From positions 31,566,001 to 31,630,000 of the forward strand of contig NC_056760.1 of the NCBI RefSeq assembly GCF_018687715.1: DNA of 64,000 bases, in the 5' to 3' direction. The notes under the pieces are model-generated. The model saw nothing but the letters and a program-made list of their open reading frames with translations. It did no database searches and had not been told where the DNA came from. Shown here piece after piece: positions 1-9,819 of the stretch. The position numbers and the translations under genes are program-made. How positions within the stretch are numbered: position 1 is the stretch's first letter; every line of letters begins with the position of its first letter. The stretch is from Carya illinoinensis (lineage: Eukaryota; Streptophyta; Magnoliopsida; Fagales; Juglandaceae).

Positions 1-754
1 AAGTAAAAGATTAAGTTTGATTTTTTTTGAAAAAGTGAATTATGTTGTCTTTGACTATTGAAAAAGATGAACCTTTTATTTGAATTTTTTGAAAAAGTGA
101 ATGATGTTGTCTTTGACATGTGAATCTTTTTAAATTTGAATTTGAAGTCTCATATGACTATAAATAGATCATTTGAGAGCTTCACATTCACAACACCAAG
201 AGCATACAACATTCATTCAAATCTTTCATTCTCTCTTCTCTAAGCATTGGGCATTAATCCTTGTTCATTTTGAGAGATATAGTTTGCGCTGTATTGTTCT
301 TATTTCACTCATTGAGGAGTATTTTCTGATAACCTACCCACTATCAGCTTTTGTATCAGAAAAAGGGTGTGTATAACCCTTATACGTGTAGAAAGTATTC
401 TACACGGGGAATAGTTGAATCACCACGTGTAAGGTGATTGCAAGTGTAGAGGGTGTTCTACACGGATCCTTTGTAGCGGTGTTGTTCAAAGGTGTAATAG
501 GTTTCTATCTCCACCTGAAGGATGTTGAATAGTGAATTTGGAAATCCTCAAGGGGTAGCTTGAGGCGAGGACGTAGGTAGTGGGGCCGAACCTCGTTAAC
601 ATACTGAGTTTGCTTCTCTCTTACCATTACTCTTTATATTTATTGTTATTTCATATTTTGTTTATATTTTATGTTATATATTTGATTTATAATTGTTATT
701 TTTTTTTAATACAACTCAATTCACCCCCCTCTTGTGTTAGTCATCTGGGCAACA
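1..754 (+). repeat. 5' LTR (partial) of the Sirevirus
   Basis: This matches 7238-7991 nearly base for base and ends in CAACA, the inverse of the TGTTG that opens the 3' LTR at 6653. It contains a TATA box and is followed directly by the primer binding site. Short open frames in it (173-376, 580-771) have no coding features. Confidence 0.93.
159..166 (+). promoter_or_regulatory. LTR TATA box
   Basis: TATAAATA occurs at the same LTR position as 7397-7404. The following text (start of the element transcript, about 30 bases on) is conserved between the two LTRs. It is the likely core promoter of the element. Confidence 0.7.
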
Positions 755-756
755 AT

Positions 757-768
757 TGGTATCAGAGC
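757..768 (+). other. Primer binding site, tRNA-iMet type
   Basis: TGGTATCAGAGC lies two bases after the 5' LTR end. This is the standard complement to the 3' end of plant initiator Met tRNA and primes minus-strand synthesis. Confidence 0.92.
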
Positions 769-813
769 TAAAAGCTCTATTATAAGATTAACTATCTTTT
801 GAGTTAAGATCTT

Positions 814-2447
814 ATGGCTAACATTGCAGCTTCATTTGGTGAAGGTCAATCTAGCAGTCGGCCTTCACTCTTTTGTGGAGATACTTACTCATTCTGGAAA
901 GTTAGAATGAGAATATTTCTTCAAGCTCAAGGTAGAGAAATCTGGAAATGTATTGTAAATGGACCTTATATTCCAACAAAAGTGGTTGATGGAGTAAAGG
1001 TCAAAAAGGAAGAAGAAGAGTTTGATCGTGAAGACGATAGACTTTATATTTTAAATTTAACTACTATGAATTTATTATATAATGCTCTTAATGGAAATGA
1101 GTTTAATAGAATAATGAATTGCGCTACGGCAAAGGAAATTTGGGATAACTTGGAAGTAACTTATGAAAGAATTTCGCAAGTCAAGGAATCAAAAATTTAT
1201 ATTCTTACTCATGAATATGAAATGTTTAAGATGAATGATGATGAATCTATTTCTAGTATGCACACTCGTTTACTAACATTATAAACAGCTTGACAGCTCT
1301 TGGCAAAGTTTATTCCAAAGTGGAGATAGTAAGAAAAATTCTCAACTCTTTACCAAAGTGTTGGGAATCAAAAGTTACAGCGATTCTTGAAGGTAGAGAC
1401 CTCAAGAAGCTCGAAGTCAATGAACTCATCGGGTTACTTATCACCCATGAGTACACATTGAAAAGAGGAGAAGAAGAAGGAAAACCAAAGAAGAGCTTAG
1501 CACTTAAAGCTGTTCCTCATGAAAGTGAAAGTGATGAAGATGAAGAAAATGACGATAAAGATGAAGAAGTTGCGATGATAACAAGAAGAATTCAGAGGTT
1601 CTTGAACAAAAATAGAACTCCTCCGAGGAAATCCTTTAAAAAGTTTTCCAAGAAAGATTCAGGTAAAAATGACACTTTAATTTGTTATAAATGCAATAAA
1701 CCTAGTCATATCAAGCCAGATTGTCCTCTGCTAAAGAAAGATCGAAACAAGGGCAAGAAAGCAATGAAAGCTACATGGGATGATGATTCAAGTAGCTCAG
1801 ATAGTGAAGCAAGCAATGAAGAATCAACAAATCTTTGTCTTATGGCTAAAGATGACATTGAGGTAACAAATCTTGATAATATTGAAAATCCTTCATATGA
1901 AGAATTGCAAAATGTTTTAGAAGAGATTTATGAGGAATTTGAAAAATTGGGTATCAAGTATACTGCTTTGAAAAAGAAAAATTATTCTTTAACAAACGAA
2001 ATTGAAATTTTAAGAAAAGAAAGTATCATTTTGAAAGATGAAAATCTTGAATTGAATAAGAAGAAAACCGATTTAGAAAATATTGTTGAAAACTTTACGA
2101 ATGGAAAAAGAAATTTTGAAAAACTTCTTGGTAGTCAAAGATGTGTTTTTGACAAGGCAGGATTGAGATATATGCCAAAACAAAAATACAAACCTTATAA
2201 AAATTTCTTTGATAATCATTCTACATCAGAGACTAATATTCAAAATTCTTTTCATAAAAATAATTTTGTCAAAAAAGGATATTATTATAATCATTCAAGT
2301 TTTTCATATATGTCACATGCTATTTGTAATTTTTGTAATAGAAATGGTCATAATTATCATACTTGTCCTATTAGAAGAAATCATACAATGACTATTAGGG
2401 CCGTATGGGTACCTAAAAATCTTATTTCTTCTAATACTAATAAATAA
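814..2447 (+). pseudogene. gag: Sirevirus Gag, frameshifted
   Basis: The frame opens at ATG 814 and reads a DUF4219/UBN2-type capsid region (about residues 15-155). It stops at 1284 and resumes one frame over at 1290, so a small frameshift lies near 1284. The second part has an acidic Ser/Asp/Glu stretch, a CCHC knuckle with the pattern C-x2-C-x4-H-x4-C near 1687-1728, a Glu/Lys-rich probable coiled coil (about 1900-2110) and a second CCHC pattern near 2325-2370. Gag would form the cytoplasmic virus-like particle and bind RNA. The length (about 540 codons) and the second knuckle fit Sirevirus Gag. It ends at TAA 2445 just before the protease frame. Confidence 0.88.
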
Positions 2448-2505
2448 AGGACCCAAAGAACTTGGGTACCAAGAAAAATCATTTTAATTGTTTTTATAGG
2501 TATGC

Positions 2506-3960
2506 ATGAAGTCATCCACAAGCAAAAATAAGTGGTTTTTAGATAGTGGATGTTCAAGATACATGACGGGAGACAAGACTAAGTTCTTTGATTTTAGATC
2601 TAAAGAAGAAGGACACATGACATTTGGAGACAACTCGAAAAGGAAGATCGTGGGAATAGGCAAAATTGGTAATGAATCTTCTCTCATAATTGAAGATGTT
2701 CTACTTGTTGAAAGTTTAAAACATAATCTTTTGAGCATAAGTCAATTATGTGATAAAGGATTTACAGTTACTTTCAAAATGGATAAATGCATTATTTTGA
2801 ATAATCATTATTGTAATATTTGTTTTATTGCTTTTAGAAACAATAATATTTATACAATCGATTTTGAAGAAATTACCTCACAAGATGCTATTTACTTTTT
2901 AGCTCAAAATGAAACTAGTTGGCTATGACATAGAAGATTAGGTTATGCCAATATGGAACTTATTTCCAAACTTTCAAAAAATGATCTTGTGAGAGGTTTA
3001 CCAAAAACAAATTTTCTTAAAGACAAAATTTGTGATGCATGTTAATTTGGTAAACAAACAAAAACTTCTTTTAAAACTAAGAAACATATTTCCACTACTA
3101 GACCATTGCAACTGATACACATGGATCTTTTTGGACCAAATAGAGTTGAAAGTCTAGGAGGAAAATATTATGCATTTGTTATTGTTGATGATTTCTCTAG
3201 ATATACTTGGGTCATCTTTCTTGCTCATAAAGATGAGGCACATAATGCCTTTACCAAGTTATGCAAGAGAATTCAAAATGAAAAGGGCTATACTATTTCA
3301 AGTATCCGAAGTGATAGGGGAAAAGAGTTTGTTAATAAAAATATTGAAACATTTTGTGATGAAAACGGTTTTGCGCATAATTTTTCTGCTCCTTGAACTC
3401 CTCAACAAAATGGGGTAGTAGAGAGGAAAAATAGATCTCTTCAAGAGATGGCAAGAACAATGCTCAATGAGAACAACTTGCCTAGTTATTTTTGGGCCGA
3501 AGCGATAAGTACTGCATGTTATGTTATAAATAGAGTTATGCTAAGGTCTAAGTTAGATAAAACTCCCTATGAGCTTTGGAATGAGAAAAAGCCCAACATT
3601 GGTTACTTTCATGTATTTGGATGCAAATGTTTTATTTTGAATGACAGGGATAATTTAGGCAAGTTTGATACAAAATCTGATGAAGGTATCTTTCTCGGGT
3701 ATTCTACTAATAGTAAAGCTTATAGAGTATTTAATAAAAAGACTTTGACAGTACAAGAATCTATGCATGTAGTATTTGATGAATCTAATTCTCCACTCTC
3801 CAAGAAATCTATTGATGAAGAAACAGAAGGTATAAATAACACAGAAAGTCTCAATCTCAACAAAGAGAAAACAATAGAGGAAGTTCAACATGGAGTCATC
3901 AGGAAAGATCATCAAAATTTAATACAAGATGCAACCAAACAGTGGAAATTTGTGAAAGAT
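2506..3960 (+). pseudogene. pol: Sirevirus pol, protease and integrase part
   Basis: The aspartic protease starts with WFLDSGCS (Asp of D-S-G near 2540). A GAG-pre-integrase zinc region follows (2900-3090), then the integrase core with its first Asp at LIHMDLFGP (3109-3135), second Asp at RSDRGKEF (3308-3331) and Glu in NGVVERKNR after 3409. One frame runs through, broken by in-frame stops at 2926-2928, 3043-3045 and 3394-3396. Each stop is one transition away from a sense codon expected in the family. Downstream of the core (3448-3960) are the copia integrase C-terminal segment and an acidic linker. It would cut the polyprotein and insert the cDNA; it is dead here. Confidence 0.88.
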
Positions 3961-5594
3961 CATCCAGTGGAACAAATTTTGGGAGAACCTTCACAAGGTG
4001 TAAGTACTCGATCATCTCTTAGAAATATTTGCAATCATAATGCTTTTCTATCTCAAATTGAACCCAAAAATATTGATGACGCACTTCTTGATGAATCTTG
4101 GATTCTAGCTATGCAAGAAGAGTTGAATCAATTTGAAGGAAATGATGTTTGGACACTTGTTCCTAGACCCAAAAATCATACTATTATTGGAACAAAATGG
4201 GTTTTTAGAAACAAGAAAGATGAGTCTGGAGTCATTACTAGAAATAAGGCTCGACTTGTAGCCCAAGGTTTTAATCAAGAAGAAGGAATCGATTATGATG
4301 AGACATATGCACCTGTTGCAAGATTAGAAGCTATTCGAATGCTACTTGCATATGCTTGTTATAAAGATTTCAAAATTTTTCAAATGGATGTTAAAAGTGC
4401 TTTCTTAAATGGTTTTATAAATGAAGAGGTATATGTTGAGCAATCTCCAGGTTTTGAAAATCATATTTCCCCAAATCATATTTTCAAACTCACAAAAGCA
4501 TTATATGAACTTAAACAAGCTCCTAGAGCTTGGTACGAGAGACTCAGTGGTTTCTTGATTGAAAAAGATTTTTCAAGAGGAAAATCGACACAACTCTTTT
4601 TATTAAATATGAAAATGATGATATTCTTTTGATTCAGATTTATGTTGATGATATAATATTCGGTGCTACTAATGAAAATATGTGTCAGGTTTTTGCTAAG
4701 ACTATGCAGGAAGAATTTGAGATGAGCATGATGGGAGAACTTACATTCTTTCTCGGATTATAAATTAAGCAAGCAAAAAGTGGGACATTCATCAATCAAT
4801 CAAAATATATTAAGGAATTACTAAAGAAGTTTGGGATGGAAAATGCTAAGGAAATTGGAACACCAATGAGCCCATCAACTAAACTTGATAAAGATGAATT
4901 AGGTAAGCCAGTTGACTCGAAAATATATCGAGGTATGATTGATAGCTTATTATATTTAACAGCCAGTAGACCAGATATTATGTTTAGTGTGTGCTTATGT
5001 GCACGCTTTCAATCATCTCCAAAAGAATCACATTTAATTGCAGTTAAGCGCATTTTTAGATATCTTAGTGGTATAATTAACCTAGGGTTATGGTACCCTA
5101 AGCACACATCTTTCAATCTAATCAGTTACACAGATGCAGATTATGCTGGCTGTAAAATAGATCGAAAAAGCACTAGTGGAGCATGTCATTTCTTAGGTCA
5201 TGCACTAGTTTCCTGGTTTAGTAAAAAACAAAATTCTGTTGCACTATCTACTGCTAAGGCAGAATATGTTGCTGCGGGTAGTTGTTGTGCTCAAGTTCTC
5301 TACATGAAGCAACAACTTGAAGATTTTAAACTCATGTATAATCACATTCCAATCAAATGTGATAATACAAGTGCTATAAATCTTTCAAAGAACCCAATAC
5401 AACATTCTAAAACTAAGCATATTGAAATAAGGTATCATTTTCTTCGAGATCATGTGCAAAAAGGTGATATAATATTAGAGTTCACAAACACACACGATCA
5501 GTTAGCAGATATTTTCACAAAACCTTTACCAGAAGATAGATTATGTATGATCAGAAGAGAAATAGGTATGATGCATGCTATGAATATCTCTTAA
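3961..5594 (+). pseudogene. pol: Sirevirus pol, reverse transcriptase and RNase H part
   Basis: The copia RT opens around 4087 with the [14 protein letters not shown] and RLVAQGF motifs and has [11 protein letters not shown] (first catalytic Asp, about 4381-4413). A frameshift near 4580 ends the first frame at 4632. The RT continues one frame over with YVDD at about 4642-4653 and meets a stop at 4761-4763. RNase H follows in 4836-5594 with YTDADYAGC, the STAKAEYVAA motif and the terminal DIFTKPL motif typical of copia pol ends. It would make cDNA and remove RNA; it is not functional in this copy. Confidence 0.9.
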
Positions 5595-5642
5595 AAAATA
5601 GACCAGAGTTAATAAAAATAGAGATAGATTTTTTAAATACTT

Positions 5643-6080
5643 TTACATAAACTTGAGATTCTTAGCCTCATGTTTGAGATGCTCATTCTCTTCATACAAT
5701 ATCATGTCATTCTTATTCATGGGAACCGGCAAGCGGAATGAAGAATCTAATAGAGATTTCAACTGTTTATTCTTCTGCCGAATAATTCCTTCCCTTGTGT
5801 GAGACTCTTGAACAATTCGTTGAAGTACAAAAATTTGTTCTTTGAGCTTTTCAACTTCGTGATTTTTGGCTTGTAGCCGCTGAGAAAAAGCCACAATAGA
5901 GGAAGAGTAGCGAGTCCCAAGACTCACCAAGTCATAAATAGCATCAGAATCTGACTTATTAGTCAGATTATTATTTTCTTGCTGCAACATGGCACCAATG
6001 GTAGCTGCAGAAAGAACAGGAGGTTGAGATGCAGAATGCCTCATGGATGGATCTAGAGAAATGTTAGAAGAATGAGCCAT
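5643..6080 (-). CDS. Antisense ORF between pol and 3' LTR, coiled-coil protein
   Basis: This is a 145-codon open frame opposite to the element's transcription. I chose Met at 6078-6080 because it is preceded by CA and followed by GGC, a good plant start context, and because a TATAAAA lies about 105 bases upstream (6185-6191, minus). The frame stays open upstream to 6314 (223 codons in all), so an earlier start is possible. The N-terminal part is Ser/Pro-rich; residues about 60-125 are Glu/Lys/Gln/Leu-rich with heptad-like spacing, suggesting a coiled coil. No enzyme motif is visible. It is unbroken although gag and pol around it are heavily broken. I do not recognise the family. It could be a captured host fragment or an element-borne accessory gene, or simply chance. 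Confidence 0.5.
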   Translation of the reverse strand: MAHSSNISLDPSMRHSASQPPVLSAATIGAMLQQENNNLTNKSDSDAIYDLVSLGTRYSSSIVAFSQRLQAKNHEVEKLKEQIFVLQRIVQESHTREGIIRQKNKQLKSLLDSSFRLPVPMNKNDMILYEENEHLKHEAKNLKFM

Positions 6081-6184
6081 TGAGAAAAGAATAGAAGGCT
6101 TAAAACGAGAATGTTGAAGGAATGCAGATGAGTTATAGAGATGAGAAGAAAACTTGATGCGGATTGGATGAACTTCAGGACTGA

Positions 6185-6191
6185 TTTTATA
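6185..6191 (-). promoter_or_regulatory. Possible TATA box of the antisense ORF
   Basis: TATAAAA on the minus strand, about 105 bases before the preferred start at 6080, would leave a leader of about 75 bases. This is inference from position only. Confidence 0.35.
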
Positions 6192-6468
6192 GAGATAGCA
6201 TAAAGAATAAGACAAGCTATCATCCAAGTCAAAGAGCAATGTATTTTTTTTCTTGATCGGTGAAAATGACATTTTTAGAAACTCGGAGCCTTCAATCTCG
6301 TTTGTCAACAACATCAGACAATTTTTTCAAATCTCCAGCCGCACTTGTCGGGTCACGGACGGATGAAATTTATTTATTTATTTATTTATTTTAACTATCT
6401 ACAGTGTCTACTAACGCACTGTTTTCTTCAGGTCTATTTACTTGCTGCCGATCCTTTTTAATGATGCC

Positions 6469-6651
6469 AAAAGGGGGAGAAGTTTTAGACTAGAACATTA
6501 ACGTTGTTTAAATTGCTAAACTTGTTATATATGCTTGGAATTATATTTATACTTTTGCTTGAAAAACTAACGCATATTTTCAGGGGGAGCTTAAGTATTA
6601 ATACAGGTTTCAATTTCTATCAAGTATTTGTCATCATCAAAAAGGGGGAGA
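6469..6651 (+). other. Multiple polypurine tracts
   Basis: AAAAGGGGGAGAAG occurs at 6469-6482, AGGGGGAG at 6582-6589 and AAAAAGGGGGAGA at 6639-6651. The last one directly abuts the 3' LTR and is the functional primer for plus-strand synthesis. Repetition of the tract upstream is a known Sirevirus feature. Confidence 0.85.
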
Positions 6652-6652
6652 T

Positions 6653-7991
6653 TGTTGAACCCAAGGTTTCAAGTTTCATGTGATTATAAATCTACACATG
6701 GATTTTGATGATAACAAATGAATTCAAAGAATAAAGGAGTTTCAAGCTCAAGTTGTTCACACAATGGAATCAAGCACATCAAAGAACCAAGCATGAGCAA
6801 GAAGGAAACAAGTTCACATTAAAGTCATAGAGTAATATTGTAAATCTCTTAAAATTCAAAATTAGGATTAATGCTCAAAATTAATATTTTATCATAAAAT
6901 ATTAAAATACATTTTCCACATGTGCATGAATTTTTTTTGAAAATTAAATTTGAAAATTTTGAAAGATGATTGATTGTCATCTTTTGCATGTGCATGCCTT
7001 GATTAAAGGGTTGAATTTTGAAAATATTAAAGATGATTGATTGTCATCTTTCACATGTACATGTTTTATTTGAATATTTTCAAAAGTGATTGATGCTTTT
7101 TTAGACTTATACAAAAGGTAGATGATTTTGTTTGAAAAATTTGAAAAGTAAAGTGTGCTCATTTTGTCATATGCAAAAAGTAAAAGATTAGGTTTGAATT
7201 TTTTGAAAAGGAAAATGTGCTCATTTTGTCATATGCCAAAAGTAAAAGATTACGTTTGATTTTTTTGAAAAAGTGAATGATGTTGTCTTTGACAATTGAA
7301 AAAGAAGAACCTTTTATTTGAATTTTTTTAAAAAGTGAATGATGTTGTCTTTGACATGTGAATCTTTTTAAATTTGAATATGAAGTCTCATATGCCTATA
7401 AATAGATCATTTGAGAGCTTCACATTCACAACACCAAGAGCATACAACATTCATTCAAAGCTTTCATTCTCTCTTCTCTAAGCATTGAGCATTAATCCTT
7501 GTTCATTTTGAGAGATATAGTTTGCGCTGTATTGTTCTTATTTCACTCATTGAGGAGTATTTTCTGATAACCTACCCACTATCAGCTTTTGTATCAGAAA
7601 AAGGGTGTGTATAACCTTTGTACGTGTAGAAAGTATTCTACACGGGGAATAGTTGAATCACCATGTGTAAGGTGATTGCAAGTGTAGAGGGTGTTCTACA
7701 CGGATCCTTTGTAGCGGTGTTGTTCAAAAGTGTAATAGATTTCTATCTCCACCTGAAGGAGGTTGAATAGTGAATTTGGGAATCCTCAAGGGGTAGCTTG
7801 AGGCGAGGATGTAGGCAGTGGGACCGAACCTCGTTGACATACTGAGTTTGCTTCTCTCTTACCCTTACTCTTTATATTTATTGTTATTTCATATTTTGTT
7901 TATATTTTATATTATATATTTGATTTATAATTGTTATTTTTTTTAATACAACTCAATTCACCCCCCTCTTGTGTTAGTCATTTGGGCAACA
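6653..7991 (+). repeat. 3' LTR of the Sirevirus
   Basis: The LTR starts TGTTG after the polypurine tract and ends CAACA (1339 bases). A TATA box lies at 7397-7404. The upstream half (U3) has A/T-rich direct repeats near 7140-7290. Confidence 0.93.
7149..7290 (+). repeat. Direct repeats in LTR U3
   Basis: Two adjacent copies of a roughly 64-base unit begin with GTGCTCATTTTGTCATATGC at 7155 and 7219. They sit about 110-240 bases upstream of the TATA box, where LTR enhancers usually lie. Weaker related pieces (variants of GATGTTGTCTTTGAC) follow to about 7360. Confidence 0.6.
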
Positions 7992-8312
7992 CCCTTCTTA
8001 ACTCTCAATTTTGTAATTGATTCTTATAACGTGATCTGCCTTGGGGTCCATCATTCTCCCACTCCTTAAAAGGATTCGACCTCAAATCTCCACCTGGATC
8101 AAAGGGAAAAAGATTAAAAAAACATTGAAAGTAGCATAAATATGATACTTACCTAGAAGATCCACTTGATATGAATTATCATTAATTTTCTCAAGAATGT
8201 GAAAAGGTCTATCCAAGCCACTCCTATCATCAACAAGACAAAATATCAATGCTAAAGCAGTAGGTGGATTAAAACCATATACAATTTCAATATGAGAATA
8301 AAAAATGCTACT
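7992..8312 (-). mobile_element. Fragment of gypsy family G: 3' LTR start, PPT and integrase tail
   Basis: Read on the minus strand, 8312 down to about 8067 encodes the end of an integrase C-terminal (GPY-like) region, similar to the plus-strand text at 63480-63730. A purine-rich primer follows (8054-8066), then the start of a family-G LTR, which ends on this strand at 8053 in CCATCA. The LTR is cut after 62 bases by the Sirevirus insertion at 7991/7992, and the coding part is cut at 8312 where Athila1 LTR sequence begins. Confidence 0.8.
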
Positions 8313-8550
8313 TGAATGATATCTTTGCTGTGTATTGCCCAAACTACCCCTGTTATGAGAGAAATAAATATGAAATATTTATTGTCATGTGAAACAATTG
8401 TATTATAAGTCTTTTCAAGCACAAAAATACCAGAATTTGTCAATTGACTCAAGTATTGTGATTTATTGCATAATTAAGTACTTAAATCATTTTTTATTAA
8501 ACAATTTATTCACTTAAGTAACTTAATCATGCAGTTTTAGTGCTTCATCA
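8313..8550 (-). repeat. Truncated 3' LTR of Athila1
   Basis: This is the first 238 bases of the LTR in element orientation (starting TGATGAAGC at 8550). It breaks off at 8313 against the G-family integrase tail. The match to 17331-17568 is high but not perfect. Confidence 0.85.
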
Positions 8551-8563
8551 CACCCCCGACTAG
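8551..8563 (-). other. Polypurine tract of Athila1
   Basis: The complement reads GTCGGGGGTG directly before the LTR start at 8550. This is the expected place and composition for the plus-strand primer. Confidence 0.75.
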
Positions 8564-9815
8564 CTTTTTGCTAGACTCAAGCAAATAAAGTGAACGAATT
8601 CATGCGAAGGTGAGATTTCCAACTACAATTTCAAAAGAAGTTCGAGGATCACATGCCATGAAATAAACTTAATGAGTTTAAGAACACTGGAGATAGATTA
8701 ATCTGAATTTGTATCAACTAAGAGATTTATACACAATTTAGTTAATCAACCAAGGGAATTACATGTAACAAAGCTTGCTTTCTTTCAAGTGCATGGAAAT
8801 GGGGTTAGAATTCCAAGATCGACTACCAAGAGACATTAACAGTTTCAATCACAACAACCAATCTGCAAAAACCACATGGTCTTACTCTAATTCAAAACCA
8901 TTGTAGTGGCAGCTTTCACGCTATTACACTTTGAAAGGCGCCTACTTCTTTTTTTTTTTTTCCTTTTTTTTTTGTAAGGACCCTGGTAGTAGGTAGCATT
9001 TTCCACTACACAGATGTAATTTATGTTTTTAGATTTCCTAGCGGGGGAATCGGACCTATGAATGTGCACCTACCCACACTTTCACAAGTCAACCCTTACC
9101 ACTACCTAAAGGATTTTTTTTTTTTTTTGTTTGGATCCCTGGCTTGTCCCTTTTCTCATTTAATTCATTTCAGATTTCTTCCTAAGCCATTAGGATATGG
9201 TTCATTAAAGTCTCAAACAATTGAAGTGTAAATCAACCAACAATGACTCAATGTAGTCTTTCTAGGCCGTCCGGGTATGTGTTGTGTGTGTTTTAGCAAA
9301 ACTTTTAACATCTTTCCCTTGGTTTAATAATTAAATAAACTGGATAAGTCTCTCTTTTGACATATACTCATATTTACACTAAATTCCATATGTTCCATGA
9401 CCTCAACAAATTTTTATTTTTTTTAATTTTTTTTTTGAATCACTTTCCAGAGTGTAAACTTCAAGAATGAGGGATTTAATCTGCTTTCAACTCATTACTA
9501 ACACTCCCCCAAAGTGGACCAAAATATGTCTAAGGCATGCAAACAGAGAAATAAATTCTCTTCCACCCCCCAACTAGATTGTAGCATTGTCCTCAATGAT
9601 GCAAGAGAAACGAAAGAATTTACACAAAGGGAGCAGTTAAGGGGTAAAACAACTAAAAGAAGAACCGAAAATTTAAAGAAAAACTAAAGGAAAGAGGAAA
9701 AGTAAGTAACTGGATAGCTTTGAAAAGAATGTAGCCAAAATAAAAAATAAAAACTGAAGAACAAAAGAAGACAATGAAAAGAAATGGATAGATCAAGAAC
9801 CATCAATTAGGATCA
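8564..9815 (-). other. Non-coding 3' region of Athila1
   Basis: There is no convincing open frame. It holds pyrimidine runs (about 8945-8973 and 9113-9129 on the plus strand) and the A-rich, C-tract text usual between pol and the 3' LTR in Athila-like elements. A C-rich segment near 9560-9600 resembles an internal polypurine-like tract on the minus strand. Confidence 0.6.
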
Positions 9816-9819
9816 AGTA

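Larger units (their letters stand above)
1..7991 (+). mobile_element. Ty1/copia retrotransposon, Sirevirus type, decayed
   Basis: The element has direct LTRs (1-754 partial, 6653-7991 complete), an initiator-Met-tRNA primer binding site, a Gag with two CCHC knuckles, pol in the copia order protease-integrase-RT-RNase H, and several polypurine tracts before the 3' LTR. The acidic, coiled Gag and the multiple AAAGGGGGAGA tracts are Sirevirus hallmarks by family knowledge. The overlapping parts of the two LTRs differ at scattered bases, and gag-pol carries at least four stops and two frameshifts, so this is an old, non-coding copy. The left LTR is cut by the window edge; by comparison with the right LTR about 585 bases are missing. 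The right flank is a gypsy fragment. The TSD cannot be tested because the left end is outside. Confidence 0.93.

Noticed and set aside
757..768. tRNA-like sequences at primer binding sites (also 15397, 46092, 38236)
   Set aside because: Only the 3'-end complement of a tRNA is present; there is no cloverleaf or internal promoter boxes.
8313..8550. A complete short LTR of 240 bases for Athila1
   Set aside because: The matching copy continues to 15421 and abuts a proper primer site, so the short piece is a truncation and not the LTR length.
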